Below are positions 22,901-32,102 of a stretch of DNA of 64,000 bases, one piece after another. The notes under the pieces were generated by a model. The model did not search any database, was not told the origin of the DNA, and was given only the letters and a program-made list of their open reading frames with translations. The translations under genes were made by a program, and so were the position numbers. Every line of letters begins with the position of its first letter. Within the stretch, counting starts at the first letter, position 1. The stretch comes from Cladocopium goreaui. Its lineage: Eukaryota; Sar; Dinophyceae; Suessiales; Symbiodiniaceae. The stretch spans positions 372,001 to 436,000 of the forward strand of contig CAMXCT020002680.1 of assembly GCA_947184155.2 (NCBI GenBank). The letters are read 5' to 3'.

Positions 22901-24798
22901 CAATGGTCCCAACTGAAAAAGAGGACGCATCAGCAAAATCCCAGAGAGGTGTATATGGGGGATATGGCTTCGTCTGAAAACAGTATAGCCATAAATCCAT
23001 TGCTTAGTCATCATGTTCCCAATTAATAAAGCCATTTGGGGTATATCCCATGCTCAGACAAACCCATATCCATTATTATCACTATTCATTGGTTAAATAT
23101 GATTAAACCACCATCAAACCACCATTTTCCATCATTTTCCATCATGTTCCATCATTTTCCATGGTTTAAACCACCATGTTTCCATGTTTTTTTCTCCACC
23201 ACCACCTATCCACCAAACCCTAAGCCGAAAACGCAAACTCCTGGCACCAAGACACCGAAGGCTTCGAGTCCAGGTGCTCACCTGGTGGAGCACCAAAAGG
23301 GGATTTCACGAGGAAAGAAATCTGACAATGTGAAAAATATGATAGATATGGAAACATTATGTATATATATATGATAAATATCATCTATTTGACAATGTGA
23401 CAATCTATCATCATATAATACATAATATATGTATAGATAGATACAAATCTAAATATCATTGAAGATATATAATTATATATAGATCATATGATATCTATAT
23501 CATATGCCATATTTCACCATGTTCCATGGATTCGACTCTACGTCTTCCAAGCTTCAGTTCGACGCCCACGCCCACCGCCTGTTTGCATCCGCCCTCCATC
23601 AGCCGTGTGTAGAACAAGGAGCTGAAGGCGTGCACCCGATCTGTCAGCGTCAGTTGGAGGTACCCCCAAATCATCCCAATCATGGATCCATGGATGATCA
23701 TTTTAGTACTGAAAATTACTGAAAGCCATAGTTTTGGGGATCCCCCCATTTTAGGAAACCCATTTTAAGACATTGGATGACCATGCCGCAAAAAACAACT
23801 TGAGCAAGTGGTTACCAGATCTTGCCAAATGTTGCCAATCATCTTCATACCACAGCCACGCGGTGGTAACCCGGGTTTGAAGACTTACCGACCAGTGACT
23901 GGTACCAATGTCATGGGAGCATTGCTGGTATGATTGGTATTGGTTTCCCGGAGTATGGGTCAATTGGTCAATTCAAATTGCGGAGGACTCTCACGACAAC
24001 TCATAAGCTTTGTCTGACAAACTGGCTACTGTACCTCCAAATCCACTAATTAATCCTCACTTTCCGATACTTTCTCTAGTCAAATTTGGGGGTAATGATA
24101 CCCCATGTTCAGGTCCCCACCCATACATGTTATCAAAAACCTCCGCGAGAGTTAGCTGGACCCGCACCAAATCCCATGATCCAGTGCTGCCAAAGGGCTT
24201 GCCACACTCGACAGCACTGCCAACCGGTCCAGATGGAAGTCCTGCAAAACAACATGGAAATTCATGGCCTTTCCGGAAAATCATCTAGAAGCGGCGGGCT
24301 TTCCATGTCGATGTTGCTTTACTGCTGGCTGGAGGGGCTCTTCCTGGGAAAAACCAGCGGGATGAAGTGGTTGTGAATAAACATGATGTCAATAATTAAA
24401 AAGTACCATGGTCCATGGTACTTTTTGTTGATGACCATGGTCATTGGCATTCAACTATCCAATTCTTGAAGTGTCAAATAGAAAGTAACATGTTTGGTCA
24501 TTGTGAGCGTCGAGCCATCCAATCACAACACACCAACCATAAACAGTGTGTCCAAAATGTATAAACATTCAAATGTTTTTGCCATTTAAAATATTTAAAT
24601 GGATAAAGTACGATTTCTTATGATCAACCCTCAGATTTTCACATTCGAAAATCCGCAGAATTTCCATGGCACGCCCTGTTTTTTGTTTGCTTCGCCAGCC
24701 CAGCATTTTTCGGCTCCAGAAGGGCATCGTTCAGTTTGCCCTCGTCATCTTTCAGGCGCGCCCAATCGGTTTCACTCGGCACCGGCGCCAAGCGTTTC
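16831..24798 (-). CDS. Ulp1/SENP-type cysteine protease (peptidase C48), 12 exons
   Basis: Gene model from 12 exons on the minus strand: 24717-24798, 24208-24241, 23576-23640, 22784-22864, 22003-22121, 21291-21339, 20519-20623, 20171-20240, 18741-18811, 18146-18180, 17434-17491, 16831-16925. All eleven junctions join in phase. In order the product shows LNDALL/DFHLDRL, RVHAFSSLFYTRL, GIFSKDVIFVGDL, a His region (PFPWAHLRWAPV), FLDSLDP, KEYLKHEWQ, SLEVPQQ/TNMTDCGIYVLE and a helical tail. These match the conserved blocks of SUMO-specific Ulp1/SENP proteases: the catalytic Asp in LDSL, the oxyanion Gln in PQQ and the nucleophile Cys in DCG. The catalytic His assignment is tentative. The Asp-to-Cys distance, about 109 residues, is roughly double the usual; the Gln/Lys-rich exon 20519-20623 looks like an insertion. 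The likely function is cleaving SUMO or another ubiquitin-like protein. The N-terminus is incomplete. Confidence 0.75.
17434..17491 (-). CDS. Ulp1-like gene, exon following the Cys motif
   Basis: Acceptor GAGACCAG, GC donor CATCAG|GCGGGA. Reads YARRLLDNPRLLEHL. The first base completes the Glu codon split from the DCGIYVLE exon, giving YVLE-YARRLL, the usual helix after the nucleophile in this family. Confidence 0.7.
18146..18180 (-). CDS. Ulp1-like gene, nucleophile exon (TNMTDCGIYVL)
   Basis: 35 bp between acceptor TGCGACCAG and donor GGA|GTAGGA. Encodes TNMTDCGIYVL with the catalytic Cys. Splicing to the upstream exon produces the family signature VPQQTN..DCG.Y, so the Gln and Cys of the active site lie on different exons. 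Confidence 0.8.
18741..18811 (-). CDS. Ulp1-like gene, exon ending in VPQQ
   Basis: Acceptor CCACAAG, GC donor CAGCAG|GCGCAC. Reads DTNYCADLIQGISLEVPQQ. It carries the Gln that stabilises the oxyanion in this family. A longer reading past the GC donor is open, but it would destroy the PQQTN..DCG motif. Confidence 0.7.
18855..19020. repeat. 21 bp tandem repeat (GTGATTCAATGGGATTTTATG)
   Basis: About eight copies of a 21 bp unit in the presumptive intron upstream of the VPQQ exon. Because 21 is divisible by three the minus strand reads as an NHHKIPL repeat; this is a repeat artefact. Confidence 0.9.
19040..19213. mobile_element. Family-1 inverted-repeat element, enlarged copy
   Basis: Outer ends TACCCTCTGGTTATGACTAACA and TGTTAGTCATAACCAGATGGTA are complementary over more than 20 bases. 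The interior is longer than in other copies and contains further inverted segments. Confidence 0.85.
20171..20240 (-). CDS. Ulp1-like gene, KEYLKHEWQ exon
   Basis: Acceptor GACGTTGAG, GC donor ACCT|GCGTGG. Reads IKLDEAPGIALRRKEYLKHE then WQT. The helix with YLKHEW corresponds to the ..YL..EW.. helix between the Asp and Cys motifs in Ulp1 proteins. The GC donor was chosen because it alone gives the phase needed by the next exon. Confidence 0.6.
20519..20623 (-). CDS. Ulp1-like gene, Gln/Lys-rich inserted exon
   Basis: 35 codons, phase 0 at both ends, donor ACG|GTGGGC. Reads ASSKALQQQAAGAKQRQEKA, a probable coiled coil. It lies between the Asp and Cys motifs, where most family members have no such segment. 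Confidence 0.65.
20787..20865. mobile_element. Family-1 inverted-repeat element, short copy
   Basis: Left end TACCCTCTGGTAGTGACTAACATAGC, right end TATGTTTACCAGAGGGTA; 79 bp, with the inner AAAATCACCGATTTTCAATAGC motif. Confidence 0.85.
21138..21222. repeat. Direct 43 bp duplication
   Basis: The block AAAATCATTACCAGGTTACC...GTATACGTATCCCTT occurs twice head to tail, differing at one base near the end. Intronic. Confidence 0.9.
21291..21339 (-). CDS. Ulp1-like gene, short exon after LDSL
   Basis: Acceptor TGAGACAG, donor CTGCAG|GTGACG. Reads DRLEVLHSAKEPYDLQ and joins in phase with both neighbours. Confidence 0.6.
22003..22121 (-). CDS. Ulp1-like gene, His/Asp exon (FLDSLDP)
   Basis: Acceptor TTTCAAG, donor CCCAG|GTGCGG. 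Reads PFPWAHLRWAPVRMVARNG, then TFIAFLDSLDP. LDSL matches the Asp motif of Ulp1 proteases. The His in WAHLRW may be the catalytic one, but its distance to the Asp (~29 residues) exceeds the usual ~17. Confidence 0.7.
22784..22864 (-). CDS. Ulp1-like gene, IFSKDVIFV exon
   Basis: 27 codons, phase 0/0, acceptor CCGATCCAG, donor GACCTG|GTCTGA. Reads GWLRQKDRSGIFSKDVIFVG, matching the family block W....dIF.KD.ifvP before the catalytic His. Confidence 0.75.
23576..23640 (-). CDS. Ulp1-like gene, RVHAFSSLFYTRL exon
   Basis: Acceptor ACGCTGACAG, donor CAGGCG|GTGGGC. Reads RVHAFSSLFYTRLMEGG, the equivalent of the conserved RVHFFNSFFY segment of Ulp1/SENP proteins. Confidence 0.75.
24208..24241 (-). 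CDS. Ulp1-like gene, DFHLDRLAVLS exon
   Basis: Acceptor GTTTTGCAG, donor TCGA|GTGTGG. Reads DFHLDRLAVLS. It follows LNDALL from the upstream exon to give the family pattern LND..(I/L)DF.L. A longer alternative reading in another frame (GKPFGSTGSWDLVRVQL) is open but breaks phase. Confidence 0.6.
24717..24798 (-). CDS. Ulp1-like gene, first recognised exon (LNDALL)
   Basis: Acceptor CGTTCCAG, GA donor CTTCTG|GAGCCG. Reads PSETDWARLKDDEGKLNDAL. The GA donor gives exactly 27 codons plus one base and lets the motif continue in phase into the next exon. Confidence 0.65.
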
Positions 24799-24839
24799 CT
24801 GGAACGGGAGACTTTCTAAGATCCCTTGGCCAATCTTAG

Positions 24840-24946
24840 CTGGTTGGTGGTTGACCTACCCCTCTGAAAAATATTAGTCAGTTGGGATTACAGTATCATT
24901 CCCAATAAATTATGGAAAACAACAAATGTTCCGAACCACCAACCAG
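24840..24946. mobile_element. Family-2 inverted-repeat element
   Basis: Begins CTGGTTGGTGGTTGACCTACCCC and ends GTTCCGAACCACCAACCAG; interior CTGAAAAATATTAGTCAGTTGGG matches the 46880 copy. Confidence 0.8.
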
Positions 24947-25442
24947 TTAGAAATTCACATGGCCAATGTGCCTCCTGTGTCCATGTCTGGAAAAAACGAA
25001 AAGAAACCAGAAAGCAAAACATCAAACTGCTCTGCAATCTTGTAGAATTTTCAAAACAAAGACCATCATTGATTTCATTCGTCAGATCATTAAATCACCA
25101 TGAAAACATCACCATGAAAACATGAGTCAGATCAATTACTGTTGCTGCTATTATTTCATATTTTTCTTGAACTCATGATCACCAAAAAATCACCATGAAC
25201 AGTGCACCATTATTCATCCATCAAACCATTAACTCACCATTCACCAAAAGTCACCAGAAGGCACCATGACAACATGTAAGTCAGAATCATCTAAAACTGT
25301 TTAATATAACGTTTCACCATGGTAAGACAGTTTCAACATGGTAATTTCAACATGGTAATATAAGAATTACATTATCCTTGAAAACATATGGGAAACATGG
25401 TTATTTCATATGTAAAATATATGGAACATAGATATTTCAACA

Positions 25443-25537
25443 TACACCCTCTGACATGACCATAGAAATAGTGGATTTAGCCATTTTCATAGCATGGTGG
25501 ATCTTTCCATAGTTATGTAAACTTTTACCAGAGAGTA
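25443..25537. mobile_element. Family-1 inverted-repeat element, diverged
   Basis: Left end TACACCCTCTGACATGACC is mutated; right end TTTTACCAGAGAGTA is recognisable. The core GTGGATTTAGCCATTTTCATAGC matches other copies. Confidence 0.6.
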
Positions 25538-25751
25538 ACAACTTTGCATTGCATAAATTAGGAGTTGATCCCCCATTTTCAGACACAGTAGGCTCAGTAG
25601 GTCCAACCTGCAAAATTCCAGTAGCAATTCACATGACCCCAACACATTAGTTATACAGTAAATCCCTAGATATTGATAATTCCTTTTATAGTTAAACCTA
25701 AATCTATTATATATATATATTTATCAACATCCTTCACCAGGACGACATCAC

Positions 25752-25804
25752 CATGACCCGCTCCTGCCAGCCGCCTTCGCGGCGGAGCCGCCGCTGCGTT
25801 CCAC
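25752..25804 (-). CDS. Candidate exon, possible upstream part of the Ulp1-like gene
   Basis: Acceptor TAGCATAG, donor CATG|GTGATG. In the frame VERSGGSAAKAAGRSGS it would join in phase with the 24717-24798 exon. Low-complexity Ala/Gly/Ser/Arg, as expected of a disordered N-terminal region. Confidence 0.45.
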
Positions 25805-26499
25805 CTATGCTAGGCGACCACTGATGGGATGATTTGATCATGACATGGTCATATCAAAATGATCTTGTATACTATATATATATGTCTGGGCAAATTCTGA
25901 TATTTCACTAACCTGAATTAAGGCCATATGGGGATGATTTCCCTTATTGACCATGATTCCAGTGAGGTCGCAGTGAGGTCGTTATAATTTACCCAGATAT
26001 ATGTATATGTAACCACAATTTAATACTAATGATAATAATGAAGATAATAATATTAATGATAATAATGATGATAGTAATATTAATGGGTATAATGATGATA
26101 ATAATAATGATAATAATGATGATACTAATATTAATGATAATAATGATGATAATAATGGATCATAATGGTATATACTATATGTATGGTATGTTGTAGAATA
26201 ATTTTGAATTTATACGTGACATATAATGAAATGTTGCTTTCGCTGAAATGGGAAGAACATGGTATAAGTATGAACAAAAATAGATAGACATTGGGTAAAA
26301 GAAATTATGATCATGTATTGGGTATCATACACCACATTTTCCCAATGACTCCTGGAATCATCAATTTATGAATCCCTCGGGAATGTATGAATCCATTAAA
26401 CGCGAATGCTGAGGGACAATCATTCGGTATATCTTGGAACAGCTATAATCATCTAAAATCTTCAGAATAGTGGTAATGAGAATAGTACTAACAATATGT

Positions 26500-26828
26500 A
26501 TATATATAATATAATATGATATAATATAATAGAATGTAATGTAATGTAACATATAACATATAACATATAATGTATTATATATAATATATAATATTTAATA
26601 TATAATATATAATCTATAATATGTAATATATAATATAATATATATATATAATATAATATAATGTAATATATATATATATAACAATAAATAATAATATTAT
26701 ATAATATAGAATAATATAGAATTATATAATATAATATAATATAATTTAATATAATTTAATATAATATAATTAATAAACATAATATAATATAATATAATAT
26801 AATATAATATGTTATGTATATATATATA
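26500..26828. repeat. AT-rich simple repeat (TATAA/TAATA)n
   Basis: More than 300 bp of imperfect TAATATAATA runs with almost no G or C, immediately downstream of a candidate exon. Confidence 0.9.
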
Positions 26829-26830
26829 GC

Positions 26831-26876
26831 CTCCCGCACATAATCAAACGTCTCAAACAGCCCCATCTCTGGAATC
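26831..26876 (-). CDS. Candidate exon IPEMGLFETFDYVRE
   Basis: Acceptor AACTGAG, GC donor CGGGAG|GCTATA. Reads IPEMGLFETFDYVRE. It joins in phase with 25752-25804. Flanked by an AT-rich microsatellite on the left. Confidence 0.5.
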
Positions 26877-27217
26877 CTCAGTTTTTGGAGTTGCATATCT
26901 ATGCAGTCTTCACCATCATCATCATCATCATCATCACCAACCATCATCACTATTTACATCTATTCACACCTATTTACACTAGGGTTACTATTTACCATCA
27001 TCATTATTTACATCACTATTTACATCAACTATCACCAACCATCATCACTAGTTACATCTGCAGGTTATTACACCAACCAGCATCACTATTTCCAAGCATC
27101 ATCACCAACCATCATCACTAGTTACATCTGCAGGTTTTTACACCAACCATCATCACTATTCCCAAGCATCACCAACCATCATCATTACACTAGGGGTATT
27201 TGCCATCATTTGCAGGT

Positions 27218-27320
27218 TACCCTCCGGTAAATTAACATAGACCCTGGCAGTCATCGGGGTTGGAAGATTAGTCTCCATTAAAAATGGCTTATTTTCAGGG
27301 TCTATGTTAATTTAATGGTA
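27218..27320. mobile_element. Family-1 inverted-repeat element, diverged
   Basis: Left TACCCTCCGGTAAATTAACATAGACC pairs with right GGTCTATGTTAATTTAATGGTA. Same length class as other copies but a different interior. Confidence 0.7.
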
Positions 27321-27428
27321 TTTGCAGGTTATATGGTGGTTTAATGGGATTAACCATCAACTTAATGGTGGATTAATCCCAATCAATCCCAATTAATCCC
27401 ATTAAATCACCGTTATTTTGTAGCTTAC

Positions 27429-27531
27429 TTCTTCTACGAGCTCCGAATCGACGAACGTCGAGCGGCAAAGAGACGCCGCGCGGTTTCGTGGCCGAATCTC
27501 CTGCCAGCCCAGAAGCTCCACCCAGTTTTCA
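27429..27531 (-). CDS. Candidate exon, unknown product
   Basis: Acceptor CCCATTTCAG, donor GAAGAA|GTAAGC. Reads ENWVELLGWQEIRPRNRAAS and on to STFVDSELVEE, 34 codons without a stop. Likely in the same transcription unit as the Ulp1-like gene, but phase with 26831-26876 requires a different donor. Confidence 0.55.
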
Positions 27532-27967
27532 CTGAAATGGGGATATCTTGGCCAATATATGGGAAAAAACCTGAGGATATCATGTTTATATATACATATG
27601 TCATATACAAATATATATATGCATATCATATTATATATATATTATATTATATATATATATATTGGAGTAAGCCTGGGAGTATAAACACTCACCAGAAACA
27701 AGATGAAAATCGTGGTTTCGGCCCTGGCCAAGCAGCCGGCCGAACCCCCGGCAAACTAGGCGGCAACATGCCGGTCAAATTAGCAAAAATCCGAGGCAAA
27801 AAAGAGCAGCAAACCGAGTAGAAATGTTGCCTCAAAAGGCACAACCTGGCACCAACATAAATTATTTATCATTATTTGCTTCCAAGTTGGGATGCGTCTG
27901 GCATTACTTCAATAGTTCACTGCCGGACACCAGGTGCATACCGAGTTTTCATTATCGCTTTTAGCGC

Positions 27968-28111
27968 CTGCCAAGCTGACGGTTAAAGGTCTCCAGCGTC
28001 CAGCGCCGCGCATTGGACTGGACAAGTTGGTTGCGCGGGCCTTGATTTCACAGCAAAGCTGCTCAAGCAGCCGCCACCCCTGAGGCAAGCAGTGCTGAGC
28101 TGACAATTCAG
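27968..28111 (-). CDS. Candidate exon, unknown product
   Basis: 144 bp between acceptor CAGTTTTCAG and GC donor GGCAG|GCGCTA. Reads LPQGWRLLEQLCCEIKARAT with no stop over 47 codons. Not recognised. Confidence 0.5.
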
Positions 28112-28309
28112 CTGAAAACTGTTTTGGAAAAAGAACGCCTAAATTGTGCCTAGTTGTGACAGGTCTTGCGTTGGAGACGGCGGGGGCTTGGCAGAAACTT
28201 GGGAAAAAGAACTTGAAACATCTTGAAACTTGATGCAAACCCAACGGCTTCGCGCTAACCTTGCAGAAGCCCGAGGCTGGCGGAAACCCGCCCGGAACCT
28301 ACCAAAACC

Positions 28310-28680
28310 CGGCGAAGCCGGGCGGAACCCAGCGGAACCCAGCGGAACCTGGCGGAACCTGGCGGAACCTGGCGGAAACCTGGCGGAAACCTGGCGGAAC
28401 CCGGCGGAAAAAAAGTAAGTTAAAGGGGGGGTGGTTGGGAGTATAACTTTTGGCATGGCTTATACTCCCAACCACCCCCCCCTTCAACTTACTTTTTTTT
28501 CCGCCAGGTTTCCGCCAGGTTCCGCCGGGTTCCGCCGGGTTCCGCCGGGTTCCGCCGGGTTCCGCCGGGTTCCGCCGGGTTCCGCCGGGTTTCGCCGGGT
28601 TCCGCCGGGTTCCGCCGGGTTCCGCTGGGTTCCGCCGCTCCGCTGGGTTCTGCTAGGTTCCGCTGGGCTCCAGGCTTTCG
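28310..28680. repeat. Large palindrome built on a 10 bp repeat
   Basis: Left arm: repeated GGCGGAACCT units, then AAAAAAAGTAAGTTAAAGGGG and GGTGGTTGGGAGTATAA. A ~13 bp loop CTTTTGGCATGGC follows at 28447-28459. The right arm is the reverse complement: TTATACTCCCAACCACC, CTTCAACTTACTTTTTTT, then about 13 TTCCGCCGGG units. The arms would form a very stable hairpin. Confidence 0.9.
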
Positions 28681-29746
28681 CCAGGTCAGTTCCGCCGGCT
28701 TGTGCCGGGTTCTGCCGTTTCCGCCAACAAGGTTCCTGCTACCGACTCCCCCTTCAATTCATTGCTAGGATTGTGCCAGATTCTTGCCAGGCGTCTGTCA
28801 AGTTTGCAGCAATCAAAGAAGCGTTTTTGCAAGTGCCCGGACATTGTCCAAGTCGGCTTATGGAAAAAATCACCAATAAGATAGCTTTCCTGGTGGAGTA
28901 GCAGATCTTGTTTGCTGTGACCCCATGAAGAGGGGGATGCAATAGTGATTTTCGATTTTCATTGTTCAGCTTTTCCACATTGAAACGTGCCAACATGTAC
29001 CAAATTTCATTGACTTTTGCGTTGAACACATTTGCCATTGAACATGACCGTAAATTTGGCTTGGCCAGAGCTAGCTCGCGCGCTTTGCCGGGCCTCTTGC
29101 CGGCACATTTGCCCCTAATTTTGCTTGTCCATCAATGGTTCGGATGGTCTGCCATACGACTTGCCGGCACAAATGCCATGGTTTTTCGTTCCCACAGAGT
29201 TAACCACAGGTTCTGCCGCTAAGTTTGCCGGCCACAAAACCAAAGAAATCGGGTTTCTTGAGTTGCGCCAGCCCTTCTGCCGGTGGTTTTACCGTCCCTT
29301 TAGCCACAGTTTTGGGTCAGTTTGGCCCAAAAAGTAATTATGAGTGTTTATACTACCTCGCTACTTTCAATATATATATATATCTGATAATCAAGATCTT
29401 GGGAGACAGCGGGATGAATGGATGCAATAATGATGGATTTTTTATGGTCACCAGGTGGATCATCTGACTGGTTTTTTTTCGTGCAGGTCGTAGATTTGAT
29501 CCATGTACTTAAAAATTGGAATCGCCAAATCCCGGTCTCAAACCAATACGTATCTGACTGCCCAGCCTTGATGAAGACTATCCAAACTTTGACCAAGTTC
29601 TACTATTTGACATCAAGCAGAATAGAAGAAGCTACAAACAGTTGAATTTCCCAACATCATCCAACCTCATCTTTGGATTCTTTGGGTACCTCACTTCTTG
29701 CACTATTTTTTGGGGGATTCCCAGAAATCGATGCGCATCAAAGCAC

Positions 29747-29945
29747 ATTCCCAGCTGGCTCTTTTGAAGGGATTGCTTCCGAAGAGCCTGCAACCTGGGC
29801 TGACACTGCCAAACACTGCTGGGGCAGCCGGTCGTCCAAACACCGAAGACAGGTTGTGTTTCCAGCCCCCTCACTAACCCTGGTGGCGACCACAAAATCC
29901 GCCCAAAAAACATCGGCTTGCGGCGGAACCGCGGTCCGAAAATCC
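29747..29945 (-). CDS. Candidate exon, unknown product
   Basis: 199 bp, acceptor GATGGTGAG, donor GGGAAT|GTGCTT. Reads ADVFWADFVVATRVSEGAGN and on to SEAIPSKEPAG. Other frames are also open here, so the call rests on splice sites and strand context. Confidence 0.4.
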
Positions 29946-30190
29946 CTCACCATCTGAGTGACTTTGTGGGGGTCCCCGGTTTTAGCACAGCCCCAACTGT
30001 TGAGACCCTTCAGACTCAGACTTTTTGAGCCGATTGGCAGCTGGCCTGCTAGAGCATGTCATCATGATCTATGAAGGTAGGAGAATCACAACTTCACAAC
30101 CTCTCAACAGCTATGGGAATTCTATGGGAATTCTCATCCACTATAGTCTTGAGTCTTGAGATGTCTTGTCTATTGTTGTTGGCCATTTAC

Positions 30191-30287
30191 TTCAAACAGC
30201 TGTTCAAAGCATTGACCCCCCTTCAGCTCTCGCTGGGGGTAAGCATCCCCTGGCCTGCTCTTCTCATGAACGCCTCCCACCATTGAC
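30191..30287 (-). CDS. Candidate exon, unknown product
   Basis: Acceptor CGTGGCAAG, donor TTTGAA|GTAAAT. Reads GGVHEKSRPGDAYPQRELKG; an alternative frame reads QWWEAFMRRAGQGML. Frame not settled. Confidence 0.35.
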
Positions 30288-30907
30288 CTTGCCACGGTCA
30301 AAAAGGGGGACTGCTGGCAGATTTGGTGGTCCCCAAAGGACCCAAAGATTGTCTCAGAACAGGTTCTAATTTGATCATCCGAACGCATCTAGTTGGATGT
30401 CCGACATTATCTTCGAAGTCGAAAGGCCGGTAGAACACACTGGACATCCTGGCTGCTTTGCAGCTCGAAAAAGATCCGGTGATTGGTCAAACTGAGATTA
30501 CCAGCAATATATATACCCCAAATCCCAAACATGTTTTTAAACATTGGATCGGTTTTATCAATAGAAATGACCCAAACATGTGGGCCTCAGGTTTTTCAAC
30601 TTCAACTCCTACACATCTGACGTCAACCCCCGCCTACGAAGGGGAACCGCAGGGCCCAAGATGTGAAATCCGCCAGGGATCAGTCGAACGACACCCCAAT
30701 TTGATCCCAGAGGTGCTACGGGAACATCCAGCAGCTAAATTTCTGGGCCATCAACATGTCACATTGCTGTGTGAATTTCTGCCAATGCTTATAGAAATAT
30801 TCACAGAAAATTAGGGAATATTCACTGATCGAATTCTTATTTAAAAAGAAAAAACGTTTAAAAAAAAACATATTGAATCTGTCGATTTATTCACACCATT
30901 CCCGCAC

Positions 30908-31070
30908 CCTCCAGTTCCGTTTCTGTCTGTTCAACCCAGCAGTTGGCTTCAGAGCCGACGGCTGTGCGCCTGGCAGCGAAACCTGAGAAGCAAAAGTTTC
31001 GTCCAGCGCCGTGGCAGGCGGATCTTTGGCATGCCACTCGCTTCGGTGGAGCCACAATGTAGCCAGGCTT
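30908..31070 (-). CDS. Candidate exon, unknown product
   Basis: 163 bp with a clear acceptor (GAATCATTGCAG) and donor GAGG|GTGCGG. Reads LWLHRSEWHAKDPPATALDE and on to LKPTAGLNRQKRNWR. Not recognised; hydrophilic, probably disordered. Confidence 0.5.
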
Positions 31071-31242
31071 CTGCAATGATTCACGTAGCGTTTTTGAAAT
31101 CAGATCAACTCACTGGAAAGTTCAATTTCTGCATCCCAAATAAGAATCAAATGACTAGAGTCATGAAGGTTTTTTATGTTTTATTCTTGTGATCAGAATT
31201 CTGCGCGTTTCCCAATCCTCGCCGGTTTGCAGACGTCATCAC

Positions 31243-31305
31243 AGGATCTCCGACGACTCCGAGGAACGAGATGAACCTCGAGGACGATCCGCAACGGGAT
31301 CAACG
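31243..31305 (-). CDS. Candidate Ser/Arg-rich exon
   Basis: Reads VADRPRGSSRSSESSEI up to donor ATCCT|GTGATG. No AG acceptor is visible close to its start, so the boundary is unresolved. Confidence 0.3.
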
Positions 31306-31818
31306 GATAAATAAACCATGATAAGCCCCATGGGTTTATGATGGTTTAATTTATGATCATGAAAAGAATATAAAGTAAACTACCCATCTTAAAAAAAAAA
31401 GATTGGAGATGTTTTGATGGATGATACAAGTGATGAAGCCACGGGTAGCCTATTTTCAGACAAACCCATGCATGTTCTAATCCGCCTATAAGATTCTAGA
31501 ATTTAAGTATACTGACCCCACTTGAAGAATATTGGGAAAAATGGTTTCAACTTTGTCATGGGCGTACCACAAAAACAGAGATTCTTTGGGACAACTATGC
31601 AGTCGTCTCCGGGGATATTGCATGTAGACATGACCTCAGGGTGTAGACATGCTTGGTACACCAGGGCCATACAGCGAGAAATCAGGCGCTTCACCATTTC
31701 AGACAACTTCCAGGCGAATTCTCAACCAATCCCAGAATGGGATGTTCAGGGAAAGTTTACCCTCTGGTAAAAAGGTACTAGGTTAATTATCTGGGAGAAA
31801 AATTAAAAATCAGTCATC

Positions 31819-31914
31819 CAGGACGGTTTCCATCTGAGCTGCTACCATCCGACTCGCTGGAAAAGCCTTCACAGTCGCAAGAAATCTTGCGAGTCCTGGC
31901 GTTGCCAGCTTGAC
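31819..31914 (-). CDS. Candidate exon next to the retrotransposon
   Basis: Acceptor CCGAATAG, possible GA donor CTG|GATGAC. Reads VKLATPGLARFLATVKAFPA followed by SRMVAAQMETVL, a helical segment. It lies 110 bp downstream of the retrotransposon's 3' end, in the same orientation. Confidence 0.5.
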
Positions 31915-32015
31915 CTATTCGGATTGAGAGTACCAAAAATCCCATGGGATTCTGTGGTCATATGTCGATAGTCATCTGGATCCATATATATAGTATAAGG
32001 TATATATGGTATATC

Positions 32016-32026
32016 CATATGGATAT
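32016..32026. repeat. Putative target-site duplication, 3' copy
   Basis: CATATGGATAT here is repeated exactly at 43934-43944. On the element's sense strand this copy directly follows the terminal A run. The site is AT-rich, so some caution is needed. Confidence 0.6.
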
Positions 32027-32102
32027 TTTTTGGCAGACTGCACATGGGAACGCTCTCTCGTTGCGGCAGCACGCATGCAAATTCTGGTCTTTGCCTGTGC
32101 AT

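Larger units (their letters stand above)
27679..29353. mobile_element. Possible 1.7 kb element with short terminal inverted repeats
   Basis: GTATAAACACTCA at 27679-27691 is mirrored exactly by TGAGTGTTTATAC at 29341-29353. In between are many TTGCCGG-type motifs and a large palindrome. The match is only 13 bp and a candidate exon lies inside, so this could be coincidence. Confidence 0.3.
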
